Of a DNA stretch of 64,000 nt, positions 14,672 to 22,027 are shown piece by piece. The notes under the pieces are model-generated. The model saw nothing but the letters and a program-made list of their open reading frames with translations. It was not told the DNA's origin and ran no database searches. Each line of letters opens with the position of its first letter. Within the stretch, counting starts at the first letter, position 1. The stretch comes from Myxococcus hansupus. Its GTDB lineage: Bacteria; Myxococcota; Myxococcia; Myxococcales; Myxococcaceae. Made by a program: the position numbers and the translations under genes. The stretch lies in assembly GCF_000280925.3 (NCBI RefSeq), contig NZ_CP012109.1, forward strand, positions 5,724,501-5,788,500, given 5' to 3'.

Positions 14672-15985
14672 TTACTCGTCGAACAGGGCGATGAGCTGCT
14701 CCACCGTCTCCTCGAACTCGGAGTTGGAGTGGGTGTCCTGCTTGAGGAAGTCGATGATGGCGTCGTACTTGTCGATGGCCTGATCCGTTCGGGGGTCCGT
14801 CCCGTACTGGTAGGCCCCCAGGAGGATGAGGTCGCGCTGCTTCTCGTACGTGGAGAGCAGCTCGCGCAGCCGTCCCGCCGCCTTCTTGTGGTCCTTGGAG
14901 ACGATGCCGCTCATCACACGGCTGAGGCTGGCGAGCACGTCCATGGCCGGCCACTGGTTGCGCTCGCCCAGGGCACGGTTGAGGATGAAGTGGCCGTCGA
15001 GAATACCGCGGACCTCGTCGGCGATGGGCTCTTCCATGTCACCGCCAGCCACGAGGCAGGTGTAGATGGCGGTGCACTTGCCCTTCTCCGAGTTGCCCGT
15101 GCGCTCCAGGATGCGCGGCAGCATGGAGAACACGCTCGGCGGGTAACCCTGACGGGCCGGGGGCTCACCCACGGCGAGACCGATTTCACGCTGGGCACGC
15201 GCCAGACGCGTCACCGTGTCGAGCATGAAGAGCACGTTGCCACCGCGCTCGCGGAAGTACTCGGCGATGGCGGTGGCGACGTAGGCGGCGCGCAGACGCA
15301 CGAGGCTGGGCTGGTCGGAGGTGGCGCACACCAGCACGGAGCGCTTCATGCCCTCCTCGCCCATGGCGTCCTCGATGAACTCGCGCACTTCGCGGCCACG
15401 TTCGCCGATGAGCGCCACCACGCAGAGGTCCGCTTTGGTGTTCCGGGCGATCTGCCCCATCAGCGTGGACTTGCCGACGCCGGAGCCGGCGAAGAGGCCC
15501 ACGCGCTGGCCTTCGCCCACCGTGAGCAATCCGTCGATGCAGCGCACGCCCAGGGGCAGCGGCCGCTCGATGCGCTGACGGGTGAAGGGGTCCGGGCAGT
15601 CGCGGTCCACGGACCAGTCGATGAGCCCCTCGTCCGGCAAGGGGTGGCCGTCCATGGGCTCGCCGATGCCGTTGAGCACGCGCCCCAGGAGCGCCTCTCC
15701 GCACTTGATGCTCAGCGGCCTTCCGGTGGGGATGACCTCGCTGTCCGGACCGATGCCCTGCAGTTCGCCCAGGGGCATGAGCATCACCTCATCGCCCTGG
15801 AAGCCCACCACCTCCGCCCGCACCGCGCCGCGGGCGCGGCTCTTGATGAGCACCAGCTCGCCCACGCGGACGTTGGGCACGCTGGCCTTGATGATGAGGC
15901 CCGTCAGCTCCGTGACGCGGCCGCGCACGCGCACGACCTGGGCTTCCTTGATGAGGTCGAAGTACCGCGAGAGGTCAATGGCCAT
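14672..15985 (-). CDS. sctN: T3SS ATPase SctN (YscN/InvC/FliI family)
   Basis: A 437-residue ATPase that unfolds and unloads substrates. It contains Walker A GSGVGKST (167-174), ALIGERGREVREF, Walker B-type VLFMLDTVTRLARAQRE, and GEPPARQGYPPSVFSMLPR, all diagnostic of the F1-like T3SS ATPases. The C-terminal helical domain ends in EETVEQLIALFDE. Length is normal. It follows sctL by 24 bases in the order sctL-sctN-sctO-sctP-sctQ. All catalytic motifs look intact, so the system is expected to be active. Confidence 0.97.
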   Translation of the reverse strand: MAIDLSRYFDLIKEAQVVRVRGRVTELTGLIIKASVPNVRVGELVLIKSRARGAVRAEVVGFQGDEVMLMPLGELQGIGPDSEVIPTGRPLSIKCGEALLGRVLNGIGEPMDGHPLPDEGLIDWSVDRDCPDPFTRQRIERPLPLGVRCIDGLLTVGEGQRVGLFAGSGVGKSTLMGQIARNTKADLCVVALIGERGREVREFIEDAMGEEGMKRSVLVCATSDQPSLVRLRAAYVATAIAEYFRERGGNVLFMLDTVTRLARAQREIGLAVGEPPARQGYPPSVFSMLPRILERTGNSEKGKCTAIYTCLVAGGDMEEPIADEVRGILDGHFILNRALGERNQWPAMDVLASLSRVMSGIVSKDHKKAAGRLRELLSTYEKQRDLILLGAYQYGTDPRTDQAIDKYDAIIDFLKQDTHSNSEFEETVEQLIALFDE

Positions 15986-16009
15986 GGACGAGTCCCTCGA
16001 GGTTCCGGC

Positions 16010-16687
16010 CTAGGCCGGCCCTTCCTTGCGGGCGGTGTCCGGCAGCAGGATGTTCTGGAGCATCTCCAACTGCGTGGGGAGCTGGGCGTCCACCGTGCCG
16101 AACTCCGTCTGGACGACGCAGCCCACGGGGGCCACCTCGGGGTCTTCCTTGATGGCCACATCCACCGCGCGGCCGATGAGCTCCATCAACAGCGGCTTCT
16201 TCGCGCGGAGCACCGCGGCCGTCTTCGGATGCACCCGCAGAATCATGGAGCGGGCGCTGCGCAGGTTCTCGATGGCCGCCGCGCACAGCTCCACCATTAG
16301 CTCCGGGTCCTTCTCCAGGCTCCGGCCGATGATCTTCTCCGCCATCTTCAGCGACAGCGCGATGACGTCCTGCTCGTGGCCCGCGAGCACCTCGCCGGCC
16401 TGCATCTTCGCGCGGAGGATGATTTCCGTGGCCTGCGCCAGGCCTTCCTGCCGGCCCTGCTCACGCGTCTTGGCGAGCAGCTCCTCGCGCTCGCGCTGGG
16501 CCTCCGCCAGGATGCGCTCCTTCTCGCGCTGGGCTTCCTCCAGGATGGCCGAAGCGCCCTGCCGGGCCTCGAAGACCTCGGCGTTCATCACTCCCGCGCG
16601 AGGAGGCCGCAGGACGGGACGCTCGGGCGCATGCGCCACGGGCTCCGCCGCCGTCCCGTCACCTCTGATCACCTTGCCGATCGCCAT
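16010..16687 (-). CDS. sctL: ATPase regulator/stator SctL (YscL/FliH-like)
   Basis: A 225-residue protein with a long charged coiled coil (about residues 40-95, AILEEAQREKERILAEAQRE) and a C-terminal globular domain (about 110-215, with DVIALSLKMAEKIIGRSLEK and ILRVHPKTAAVL). This is the layout of FliH/SctL and of the V-ATPase E subunit. A dimer tethers SctN to the C-ring. It lies directly upstream of sctN. The ATG at 16687 opens MAIGKVIRGDG, similar to other SctL N-termini. Confidence 0.92.
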   Translation of the reverse strand: MAIGKVIRGDGTAAEPVAHAPERPVLRPPRAGVMNAEVFEARQGASAILEEAQREKERILAEAQREREELLAKTREQGRQEGLAQATEIILRAKMQAGEVLAGHEQDVIALSLKMAEKIIGRSLEKDPELMVELCAAAIENLRSARSMILRVHPKTAAVLRAKKPLLMELIGRAVDVAIKEDPEVAPVGCVVQTEFGTVDAQLPTQLEMLQNILLPDTARKEGPA

Positions 16688-16711
16688 GGGCCGCTCCTTG
16701 CGGTCCCGATG

Positions 16712-18868
16712 CTAGCGCGTTCCGCCCCGGGGTCCACGTCCCCCTTCGCCGGGAACCGCAGGACGGTCGGCCTCCGACGGAGAACGGGGCCGACGCTGCA
16801 CGGCGGTGCCCTCGCCCCGGGGCTTGGGCATGGGCGCCAGGGAGGGCGAGGTGATGGCCCGGCCCGCGAGGACGCGGGGAGGACGCTCCGGCTCGACCGG
16901 CTCCGGGGCCCGGGTCCGCCCGCTCCCCTGGGTGCCAGACGAGCGCGAGCGGAACACGCGAGAGACTTCCGAATCCTCCCGGTCCGAGGCAGGCGCCTCC
17001 GCCTTGGGGCGGACGCGGGACTGCTCCTCGACGGGGCGCTGCTGCACGCGCGAGCCTTGCGCGACGCGGGACCGCTCGTCCGGGGAGGGCCGCTGCTGCA
17101 CACGCGAGCCCTGAGCGACGCGAGAGCGCTCGTCCTGCGCCCCCGGCGTCACCCTCGAGCGCTCCTCCGGTGTCGACGAATGGACACGCGAGCCCTCCGC
17201 CACCCGGGAGCGCTCATCCTGCCCCTCGGCCACGCGGGACCGTTCGGCCACGCGCGACCGCTCATGCACCCGAGAGCCCTCGGCCACGCGGGAACGCTCG
17301 TCCTGCGCGCCCGGCGTCACCCGGGAGCGCTCTTCCGGAGCCCGCGCATGCACGCGAGAGCCCTCAGCGACCCGGGCGCGCTCCCGCTCAGACAGCGTGT
17401 CGGGGTCCTGCGGCCGGGGACGGGCACCGCGCTGGCCCAGCCGTGAGGGAGGCGGACCGATGCGCGCGCCCTCTGGATCCGCGCGCGGCGGCCGGGTCGT
17501 GGGTCCATCCGCGTCACGCCGGGCCACCGCGCCGCCGGGCGTCGCGGGCTCGCGGCGGGGCGGAACCCGGTGCACGGCCGAGCCCTCCTGCCGCTTCGCC
17601 GGAGTGGCCACGCGGGACGGCTCGCGCGAGGACACCACCCCCGCGCTGCGCGCCGCGCGCTCCGCCATGAAGTCGCGCCGGGCGGGCGCCGCTCCACCCG
17701 CACGGGCCGCGCCGGGCGCCTGCCCCCGGACGGGTGGCCGCGTGGGAACGTCGCGGGAAGCGTCGGGCTCGGGCGCGCCAGCCTTCGCGGGGACTCCCGC
17801 CGCGGCCTTTCCAGGCGCGCCCGCCACGGCCTTCGCGGGCGCCCCCGCGGCGGCGGCCGCCTTGCGCGCCCCGGGCGGAGGCGGCAACACCACGGACTGC
17901 CGGGGAGGCGGCGGCGTCGCCAGCCGCACCGGGCGCTCGATGAGCCCCCGCGTGGCCAGCCGCTCCAGGTCCATGACGATGTCCGTCCGGCCGCCGTCAC
18001 CGCGCGCCGTGGGCCGCACGCGCTCCTCGCGCACCCACTTCGCCAGGAGGCTGCCGAACTCACCGCGGTACTTCTCCAGCATGCGCGCGGCGAACTCCGG
18101 AGACTGCGCCACGCACGCGCGCGCCAGTCGCTGCGCGCCCGCGCTGCGCATGGCGCCCGTGGGCCGGGTGAGCCCGTCGTGCAGCTCCAACTGCGCGCGG
18201 GCGTCGTCCTCGGACAGCTTGCGCGGGGCGTTGGCCGCCACGGCCTTGGTGGCCAGCAGCTTCAAGTCCGGCGGCAGCGGCTCCAGCATCGCCTCCCGGT
18301 CCGCGTCGGAGAGACCCGCCATGGCGGGGCCCAGCACGCGCGCGCCCAGCCGGTCACACATGGTCAGCAGCTCGCGCTGCTGCAACTGGAGCACGTCCGC
18401 GAACTTGAAGCCCGCGGCCTGCTGCCCGGCGACCTCGCGCGCGAGCAGCTCCTCCAGCTTCCACCGGACGATGTCCAGGACCTGCGGCCGCACCTCGCGG
18501 GTCAGCTTCACGCGGGGCGGCGGCAGGTGGGCCCGCACCGCCTCCGCCAGCGTGCCCGGCAACGCGCGCAGCACCACTTCCACCAGCGCGCCCCGCTCGC
18601 GTTGCAGCAGCGCGGCCAGCCGCTCCGGCTCCGCGCTCCAGAGCTGTCCGCGGCGGTCCTTCACCAGCCGCTTGATTTCCTGCACCAGCGCCGGGATGCG
18701 CTTCTCGCGCGGAATCTGCAGCAGCTCCTGCGCGCGATGACGCAGGAGCGCCCCCTCCTCTTCCGGGAGGTGCTCCAACGCACCGAGGCTCTCCTGGCCG
18801 CAGAACGTCACGGCCGTCAGGAGCAGCATGCTCTGGCGCTTGTTGAGCGAGGTGAAGAACGAGTCCAA
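16712..18868 (-). CDS. FliG-like protein with Ser-Arg-Val repeat tail (T3SS sorting platform?)
   Basis: A 718-residue protein between sctL and sctJ, where fliG (flagella) or sctK (injectisomes) would be. Residues 8-70 (KRQSMLLLTAVTFCGQES, LEHLPEEEGALLRHRAQELL) resemble the FliG N-domain. Residues 82-115 (RLAALLQRERGALVEVVLRA, LPGTLAEAVRAHLP) resemble the FliG middle domain motif. About 120-320 is helical. After an Ala/Pro-rich linker, residues about 500-640 carry 15 Ser-Arg-Val units in ERSRVAEGSRV-like repeats, and the tail is Arg/Pro-rich. The start is a TTG with GAGGTGA upstream. The FliG relation rests on motif reading and needs a profile search; SctK is the alternative. Confidence 0.6.
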   Translation of the reverse strand: MDSFFTSLNKRQSMLLLTAVTFCGQESLGALEHLPEEEGALLRHRAQELLQIPREKRIPALVQEIKRLVKDRRGQLWSAEPERLAALLQRERGALVEVVLRALPGTLAEAVRAHLPPPRVKLTREVRPQVLDIVRWKLEELLAREVAGQQAAGFKFADVLQLQQRELLTMCDRLGARVLGPAMAGLSDADREAMLEPLPPDLKLLATKAVAANAPRKLSEDDARAQLELHDGLTRPTGAMRSAGAQRLARACVAQSPEFAARMLEKYRGEFGSLLAKWVREERVRPTARGDGGRTDIVMDLERLATRGLIERPVRLATPPPPRQSVVLPPPPGARKAAAAAGAPAKAVAGAPGKAAAGVPAKAGAPEPDASRDVPTRPPVRGQAPGAARAGGAAPARRDFMAERAARSAGVVSSREPSRVATPAKRQEGSAVHRVPPRREPATPGGAVARRDADGPTTRPPRADPEGARIGPPPSRLGQRGARPRPQDPDTLSERERARVAEGSRVHARAPEERSRVTPGAQDERSRVAEGSRVHERSRVAERSRVAEGQDERSRVAEGSRVHSSTPEERSRVTPGAQDERSRVAQGSRVQQRPSPDERSRVAQGSRVQQRPVEEQSRVRPKAEAPASDREDSEVSRVFRSRSSGTQGSGRTRAPEPVEPERPPRVLAGRAITSPSLAPMPKPRGEGTAVQRRPRSPSEADRPAVPGEGGRGPRGGTR
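16955..17370. repeat. Repeats encoding ERSRVAEGSRV-type units
   Basis: Degenerate in-frame repeats in the C-terminal half of the FliG-like gene, giving 15 Ser-Arg-Val units spaced by Glu, Ala, Gly, Gln or His. The region is strongly basic and probably disordered. Confidence 0.85.
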
Positions 18869-18904
18869 ACGTCACCTCGCGGGCCCCACGGACGCCCGCT
18901 GGGA

Positions 18905-18935
18905 GAAAGAAAGAAGGCCCCACCGTGAGGGGCCT
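18905..18935 (-). terminator. Terminator-like hairpin after sctJ
   Basis: An AGGCCCC/GGGGCCT stem, followed on the minus strand by TTCTTTCTTT. It lies just past the sctJ stop and before the TTG of the FliG-like gene, so it may reduce read-through and set subunit ratios. Confidence 0.7.
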
Positions 18936-18941
18936 GGGACG

Positions 18942-19757
18942 TCAGGCCTCCGGACGGCCGCGCGCGCGGCCTCCACCGCGGGCGGCTGGCGCGCTGGACG
19001 AGCCACCGCGCATGAAGGTCCACAGCGTCAGGCCCATCATCGCGAGGACGAGCACGAACGCGCCCGCGAACATGACCTTGAACTGGCTGGCGCTGGACGC
19101 CGTCATCCGCAGACCCAGCACGTCCTGGAGGCGGCTCTCCGAGTCCGTCTCCGCCGACGGCGGCAGCGCCTGCGTCATCAGCACCGTCACCGCGCTGGCC
19201 TTCAGCTCCGGCACCGCGGTGGCCGCGAACTGCTGCACCACGGCCGTGTCGATGGGCGGCTTGCCGCCCTCTCCCGGGCGGTACTTGATGAACACCGACG
19301 CGGACGGCATCGGCTTGTTCTCCGGCTGCGTCAGGTCGTTGTTCTCCGGAATCATCACGATGGCGCGCGCTTCCAGCACGCCGTCGATCTGATTGAGCGC
19401 GTTGGACACCTCGCCGCCCATCGCCTTGAGCAACATGGCGCGCTCTTCCGTCGCGGTGGGCACCATGCTGCCCTTGGCGAAGTGGGCCAGGCCCTTCTCC
19501 ACCGGGCGCGGCAGCGAGTTGAGCTTGAGCAGCTCCGCCGCCTGCGCGGCATCCGCCTTGGGCACGGTGATCATGAACCGCACCTCGTTGCCGCCCTCCT
19601 CCTTCTCCTTCTTGGCGTTGATGCCGTTCTTGCTGAGCAGAACGTAGATTTCGTTGGCATCCGCCTCGCTCAGCGCGTGCTGGAGCTCGATGTGACAGCC
19701 CGTCAGGAAGAGGAGGGCAAGAAGCGGGGCGGCAAGCGCGTGCGGTCGGCGAATCAT
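18942..19757 (-). CDS. sctJ: Inner membrane ring lipoprotein SctJ (YscJ/PrgK/FliF-like)
   Basis: A 271-residue lipoprotein. The signal ends in the lipobox LTGC, with Cys21 as the lipidation site. The ring-building motifs follow: LQHALSEADANEIYVLLSKN, GINAKKEKEEGG and the second domain with LEARAIVMIPENN and ASVFIKYRPG. Near the C-terminus is one transmembrane segment (about 232-253, VMFAGAFVLVLAMMGLTLW) and a short Arg/Gly-rich cytoplasmic tail that could contact the FliG-like protein encoded next. SctJ forms the basal ring with SctD, which is not visible in this window. Confidence 0.95.
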   Translation of the reverse strand: MIRRPHALAAPLLALLFLTGCHIELQHALSEADANEIYVLLSKNGINAKKEKEEGGNEVRFMITVPKADAAQAAELLKLNSLPRPVEKGLAHFAKGSMVPTATEERAMLLKAMGGEVSNALNQIDGVLEARAIVMIPENNDLTQPENKPMPSASVFIKYRPGEGGKPPIDTAVVQQFAATAVPELKASAVTVLMTQALPPSAETDSESRLQDVLGLRMTASSASQFKVMFAGAFVLVLAMMGLTLWTFMRGGSSSAPAARGGGRARGRPEA

Positions 19758-19785
19758 GGGCGGGTCGGAGCTTACTAGGCCCCCG

Positions 19786-19837
19786 AAAAACGCGGAAGGG
19801 CGCCCCCTCCCGCTTGCTCAGGGAGGGACCGCCCTTC
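19786..19837 (-). terminator. Terminator-like hairpin after sctI
   Basis: A GAAGGGC/GCCCTTC outer stem with inner CCCTCCC/GGGAGGG pairing (19795-19837). Continuing on the minus strand there is CGCGTTTTT. It separates sctI from sctJ. Confidence 0.7.
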
Positions 19838-19873
19838 GTCAGGACGCGCCGCCGGGGGCCCGGGTGGGAACGG

Positions 19874-20431
19874 CTACACCTGGGTCTTGACGACGTCCTT
19901 CAGGCCCGTGGTCGCCTTCTCCACGACCTTGCTCGTGAGGTCGAGCTGCTGCGTGTACTGGTACATGGAGGCCTGGAGCGACAGCAGCTCCGCGTTGGAG
20001 AACGCCTTGCCGCTGGAGGCCTGCTTGATGATGTGCTCCAGGTTGACCTGGCCCTTCTCCAGGTCGCCGACAATCTGCTGCATCATGTCGCCGGCCTTGG
20101 AGGACTTGGACGCCTCGGCCTTGGCCGTCACCGGCTCGGCCGCCTTGGTCGTCACCGACTCCTGGGCGCCGTTCACCTTGTTGAGGGCGGCCTTCTCCGT
20201 CTTGTTGACGGTCTCCACCTGACGCACGGAGTCCACGCGCTGCGCGGACTGGACCTGCTGCGTCTTGTTGACCTGCTGGGCCGCGTCCACCTGGCCCGCG
20301 CCCTGCGCCTTGTCAGCGAGAACTCCGTCGAACTTCGACGCGCCCTGCTTGTTCGTCTGCTGGGCGCCCTGATCCTGCAGCTTCTGCTGAGCGACCTGCG
20401 CCGCGGAGACTCCGGCCATCGGACCCGCCAT
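19874..20431 (-). CDS. sctI: Inner rod protein SctI (YscI/HrpB-like)
   Basis: A 185-residue protein. The first 120 residues are polar, with Gln/Val/Asn repeats and no clear fold. The last 40 form the conserved YscI/HrpB helix: NAELLSLQASMYQYTQQLDL then TSKVVEKATTGLKDVVKTQ, a close fit to the family signature (LLxLQ ... SKVVEKAT ... KT). SctI joins the export gate to the needle and is an early substrate. The ATG has GGGAGG 8 bases upstream and lies inside the 3' end of the sigma-factor gene, in another frame. The same C-terminal pattern recurs in the 188-residue protein at 22028. Confidence 0.85.
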   Translation of the reverse strand: MAGPMAGVSAAQVAQQKLQDQGAQQTNKQGASKFDGVLADKAQGAGQVDAAQQVNKTQQVQSAQRVDSVRQVETVNKTEKAALNKVNGAQESVTTKAAEPVTAKAEASKSSKAGDMMQQIVGDLEKGQVNLEHIIKQASSGKAFSNAELLSLQASMYQYTQQLDLTSKVVEKATTGLKDVVKTQV

Positions 20432-21149
20432 GTGAGACCCTCCCTGTATCCATCGGAGAAGGAGGCAGCTCCTCCTCCTCGTTCAAGAGTTCCTTGAGCC
20501 GGTCGATTGCTCGCGCGTGCAGCCGCGACGCCCAGCTCTTCGACTGACCAATCTCCGCTCCCGCCTCTTCCAGCGTCCGTCCCTGGAAGTAGTACCCCAG
20601 CAGGAGCTTCCGCTCCTTCTCCGGGAGCTTCTCAATCGCCGCCCGCACCCGCGTCTTCAACTGCTCCTGCTCCATCCGGACGTCGACGGGGAGCGACTCG
20701 TCGGTGTAACCGGCGGAGTCCGCGCCTTCCATGCTGGTGGCGAAAACCATCGCCAGCCCCGTCACCGCGTCCGAGATGTCATTCACATCATCGGCAAATG
20801 AGCTCCCGCGGTTGCCTGCTCCGGACTCACGATCTGAAAGATTTCCCAGATACGCGGCCGCGCGCTCGCCCACATAGGCGTTGCGAGCATCGGAACCCCG
20901 CAGCACGCCCATCTTCCGCAAGCCGTCGAAGATGGCGCCCTTGATGCGGTAGTGCGCGAACGTGAGGAAGTTGGCCCCCACCTTCGGATCGAATCGCTCG
21001 GCGGCCTCGAGGAGCCCTATCTGGCCGTAGGCCAGCAGTTCGTCCAGCTCGAGCTGGGCGTTGAACTGCTTGCGCACGGTCGCCGCGAGCGACCGGACGT
21101 AGGGGCCGTACTTCTCGAGGATGACCTTCCTGTCGTCGCCCAGAGCCAA
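20313..21149 (-). CDS. FliA/WhiG-type sigma-28-like RNA polymerase sigma factor
   Basis: A 278-residue sigma-70-family factor of the flagellar (group 3) type. Region 2 reads LELDELLAYGQIGLLEAAER, FDPKVGANFLTFAHYRIKGA and IFDGLRKMGVL. Region 3 is loose. Region 4 has IEKLPEKERKLLLGYYFQG then GQSKSWASRLHARAIDRLKE, the DNA-binding helix-turn-helix. The last 40 residues are a low-complexity tail that overlaps sctI by 119 bases in another frame. The gene lies 7 bases after a small unknown gene. A sigma-28-like promoter heads its operon at 22665-22691, so positive autoregulation is likely. Several island genes carry matching boxes. Confidence 0.85.
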   Translation of the reverse strand: MALGDDRKVILEKYGPYVRSLAATVRKQFNAQLELDELLAYGQIGLLEAAERFDPKVGANFLTFAHYRIKGAIFDGLRKMGVLRGSDARNAYVGERAAAYLGNLSDRESGAGNRGSSFADDVNDISDAVTGLAMVFATSMEGADSAGYTDESLPVDVRMEQEQLKTRVRAAIEKLPEKERKLLLGYYFQGRTLEEAGAEIGQSKSWASRLHARAIDRLKELLNEEEELPPSPMDTGRVSHGGSDGRSLRGAGRSAEAAGSGRPADEQAGRVEVRRSSR

Positions 21150-21156
21150 GCGCCGC

Positions 21157-21552
21157 TCACTCGGCCTTCGACCACAGCCGTTCGAGGACCTGATTCAGGC
21201 GCGGATCATCCTGGAGCGCGTCTGCAATCTTGTTGGTGAGGGCGGGAGACTTCATGCGGAGCTTCTCCTTCAGGACTTCGGCGACCAGGGCCTGCGTCGC
21301 CTCTTCCTTGCTCTTGAAGCCCCCGTTCTTCAGCTTGCGGGCAATGGCCACCGCCTGGGAGGCCACTGGATCCGCGGCCTGGGGGCCCTGGACGTTGCTG
21401 GAGCCTACCAGACCCGAGGGCCCGACAAGAGACTCCGCCCGGTCCACCTTGCCACCAAAGCTGGCGCCACCCGCCGGAGCCGCGCCGGCAGGGCCCTTGG
21501 CGCCACCCGCGCGGCCCTTCCCTCCGCCTCGTCCCACACCTCCGACAGCCAT
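21157..21552 (-). CDS. Unknown 131-residue protein, possible FlgM-like anti-sigma factor
   Basis: The first 50 residues are Gly/Ala/Lys-rich and unstructured. About residues 68-130 are helical: QAVAIARKLKNGGFKSKEE, ATQALVAEVLKEKLRM and LQDDPRLNQVLERLWSKAE. The IARKLKNGGFKS..EATQALV pattern recalls the FlgM core (I..G.Y.....AxxLL). The gene ends 7 bases before the sigma-factor gene, where an anti-sigma partner would be expected. FlgM proteins are small, disordered and exported by the T3SS. The match is weak, so treat the role as a hypothesis. The ATG at 21552 has GGAGG 9 bases upstream. Confidence 0.5.
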   Translation of the reverse strand: MAVGGVGRGGGKGRAGGAKGPAGAAPAGGASFGGKVDRAESLVGPSGLVGSSNVQGPQAADPVASQAVAIARKLKNGGFKSKEEATQALVAEVLKEKLRMKSPALTNKIADALQDDPRLNQVLERLWSKAE

Positions 21553-21568
21553 CGCCGTGACCTCCGTC

Positions 21569-22000
21569 CTACGACTTCGCTGGAGGCAGGACTCCCGCCT
21601 CCTTCGCCTGGATGAGCGACTGCGCCAGTCGGGCACCGTCCCCGTCCGGCTCCAGGTCCATGGCGGCCTTCAGCTCCTTGAGCGCCTCCGGAACCTTGCC
21701 CATGAACAACAGCGCCTCACCCGCGTGCGCCCGCGGAAGCGAGGACTGCGGGGCCAGGCGCTGCGCGACGCGGTAGGCCTGAAGGGCCTTGTCATGCCGG
21801 CCCTGCGAGAACTCCACCGCGCCCAGCGCCAACTGCGGCACTTCGCTGCGGGGCATCAGCGCGGCGGCCCCGGAGAAAATCTCCTTCGCCTTGTCGAAGT
21901 GGCCCATGTCGAGCCACAGGTAACCGGCCTCCAGCAGGACACGCGCCTGCTGCTTGCCGAGTGGAACGAGGCTGTTCGAAATCTCCGAGGTCTCCGCCAT
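21569..22000 (-). CDS. TPR protein, SctG/YscG-like chaperone candidate
   Basis: A 143-residue protein of about three TPRs: ARVLLEAGYLWLDMGHFDKA, KEIFSGAAALMPRSEVPQLA, LGAVEFSQGRHDKALQAYR and RAHAGEALLFMGKVPEAL. It lacks the N-terminal extension of the SycD-like chaperones at 1412 and 2631. It is close in size to YscG/PscG, the TPR co-chaperones that hold needle monomers. It sits 27 bases downstream of the gene for the 188-residue rod-like protein, which is the most natural client. The assignment to the needle-chaperone type is inferred from size and neighbours. Confidence 0.7.
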   Translation of the reverse strand: MAETSEISNSLVPLGKQQARVLLEAGYLWLDMGHFDKAKEIFSGAAALMPRSEVPQLALGAVEFSQGRHDKALQAYRVAQRLAPQSSLPRAHAGEALLFMGKVPEALKELKAAMDLEPDGDGARLAQSLIQAKEAGVLPPAKS

Positions 22001-22027
22001 TCGCTTTCCCTGGGGCGACGCCCGCGG

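Noticed and set aside
7306..18868. Assignment of the cluster to a flagellum
   Set aside because: No flagellin, hook, rod, motor or chemotaxis genes are present, while SctI- and SycD-like proteins and a DUF1521 protein are. The FliO- and FliG-like genes are better read as ancestral traits.
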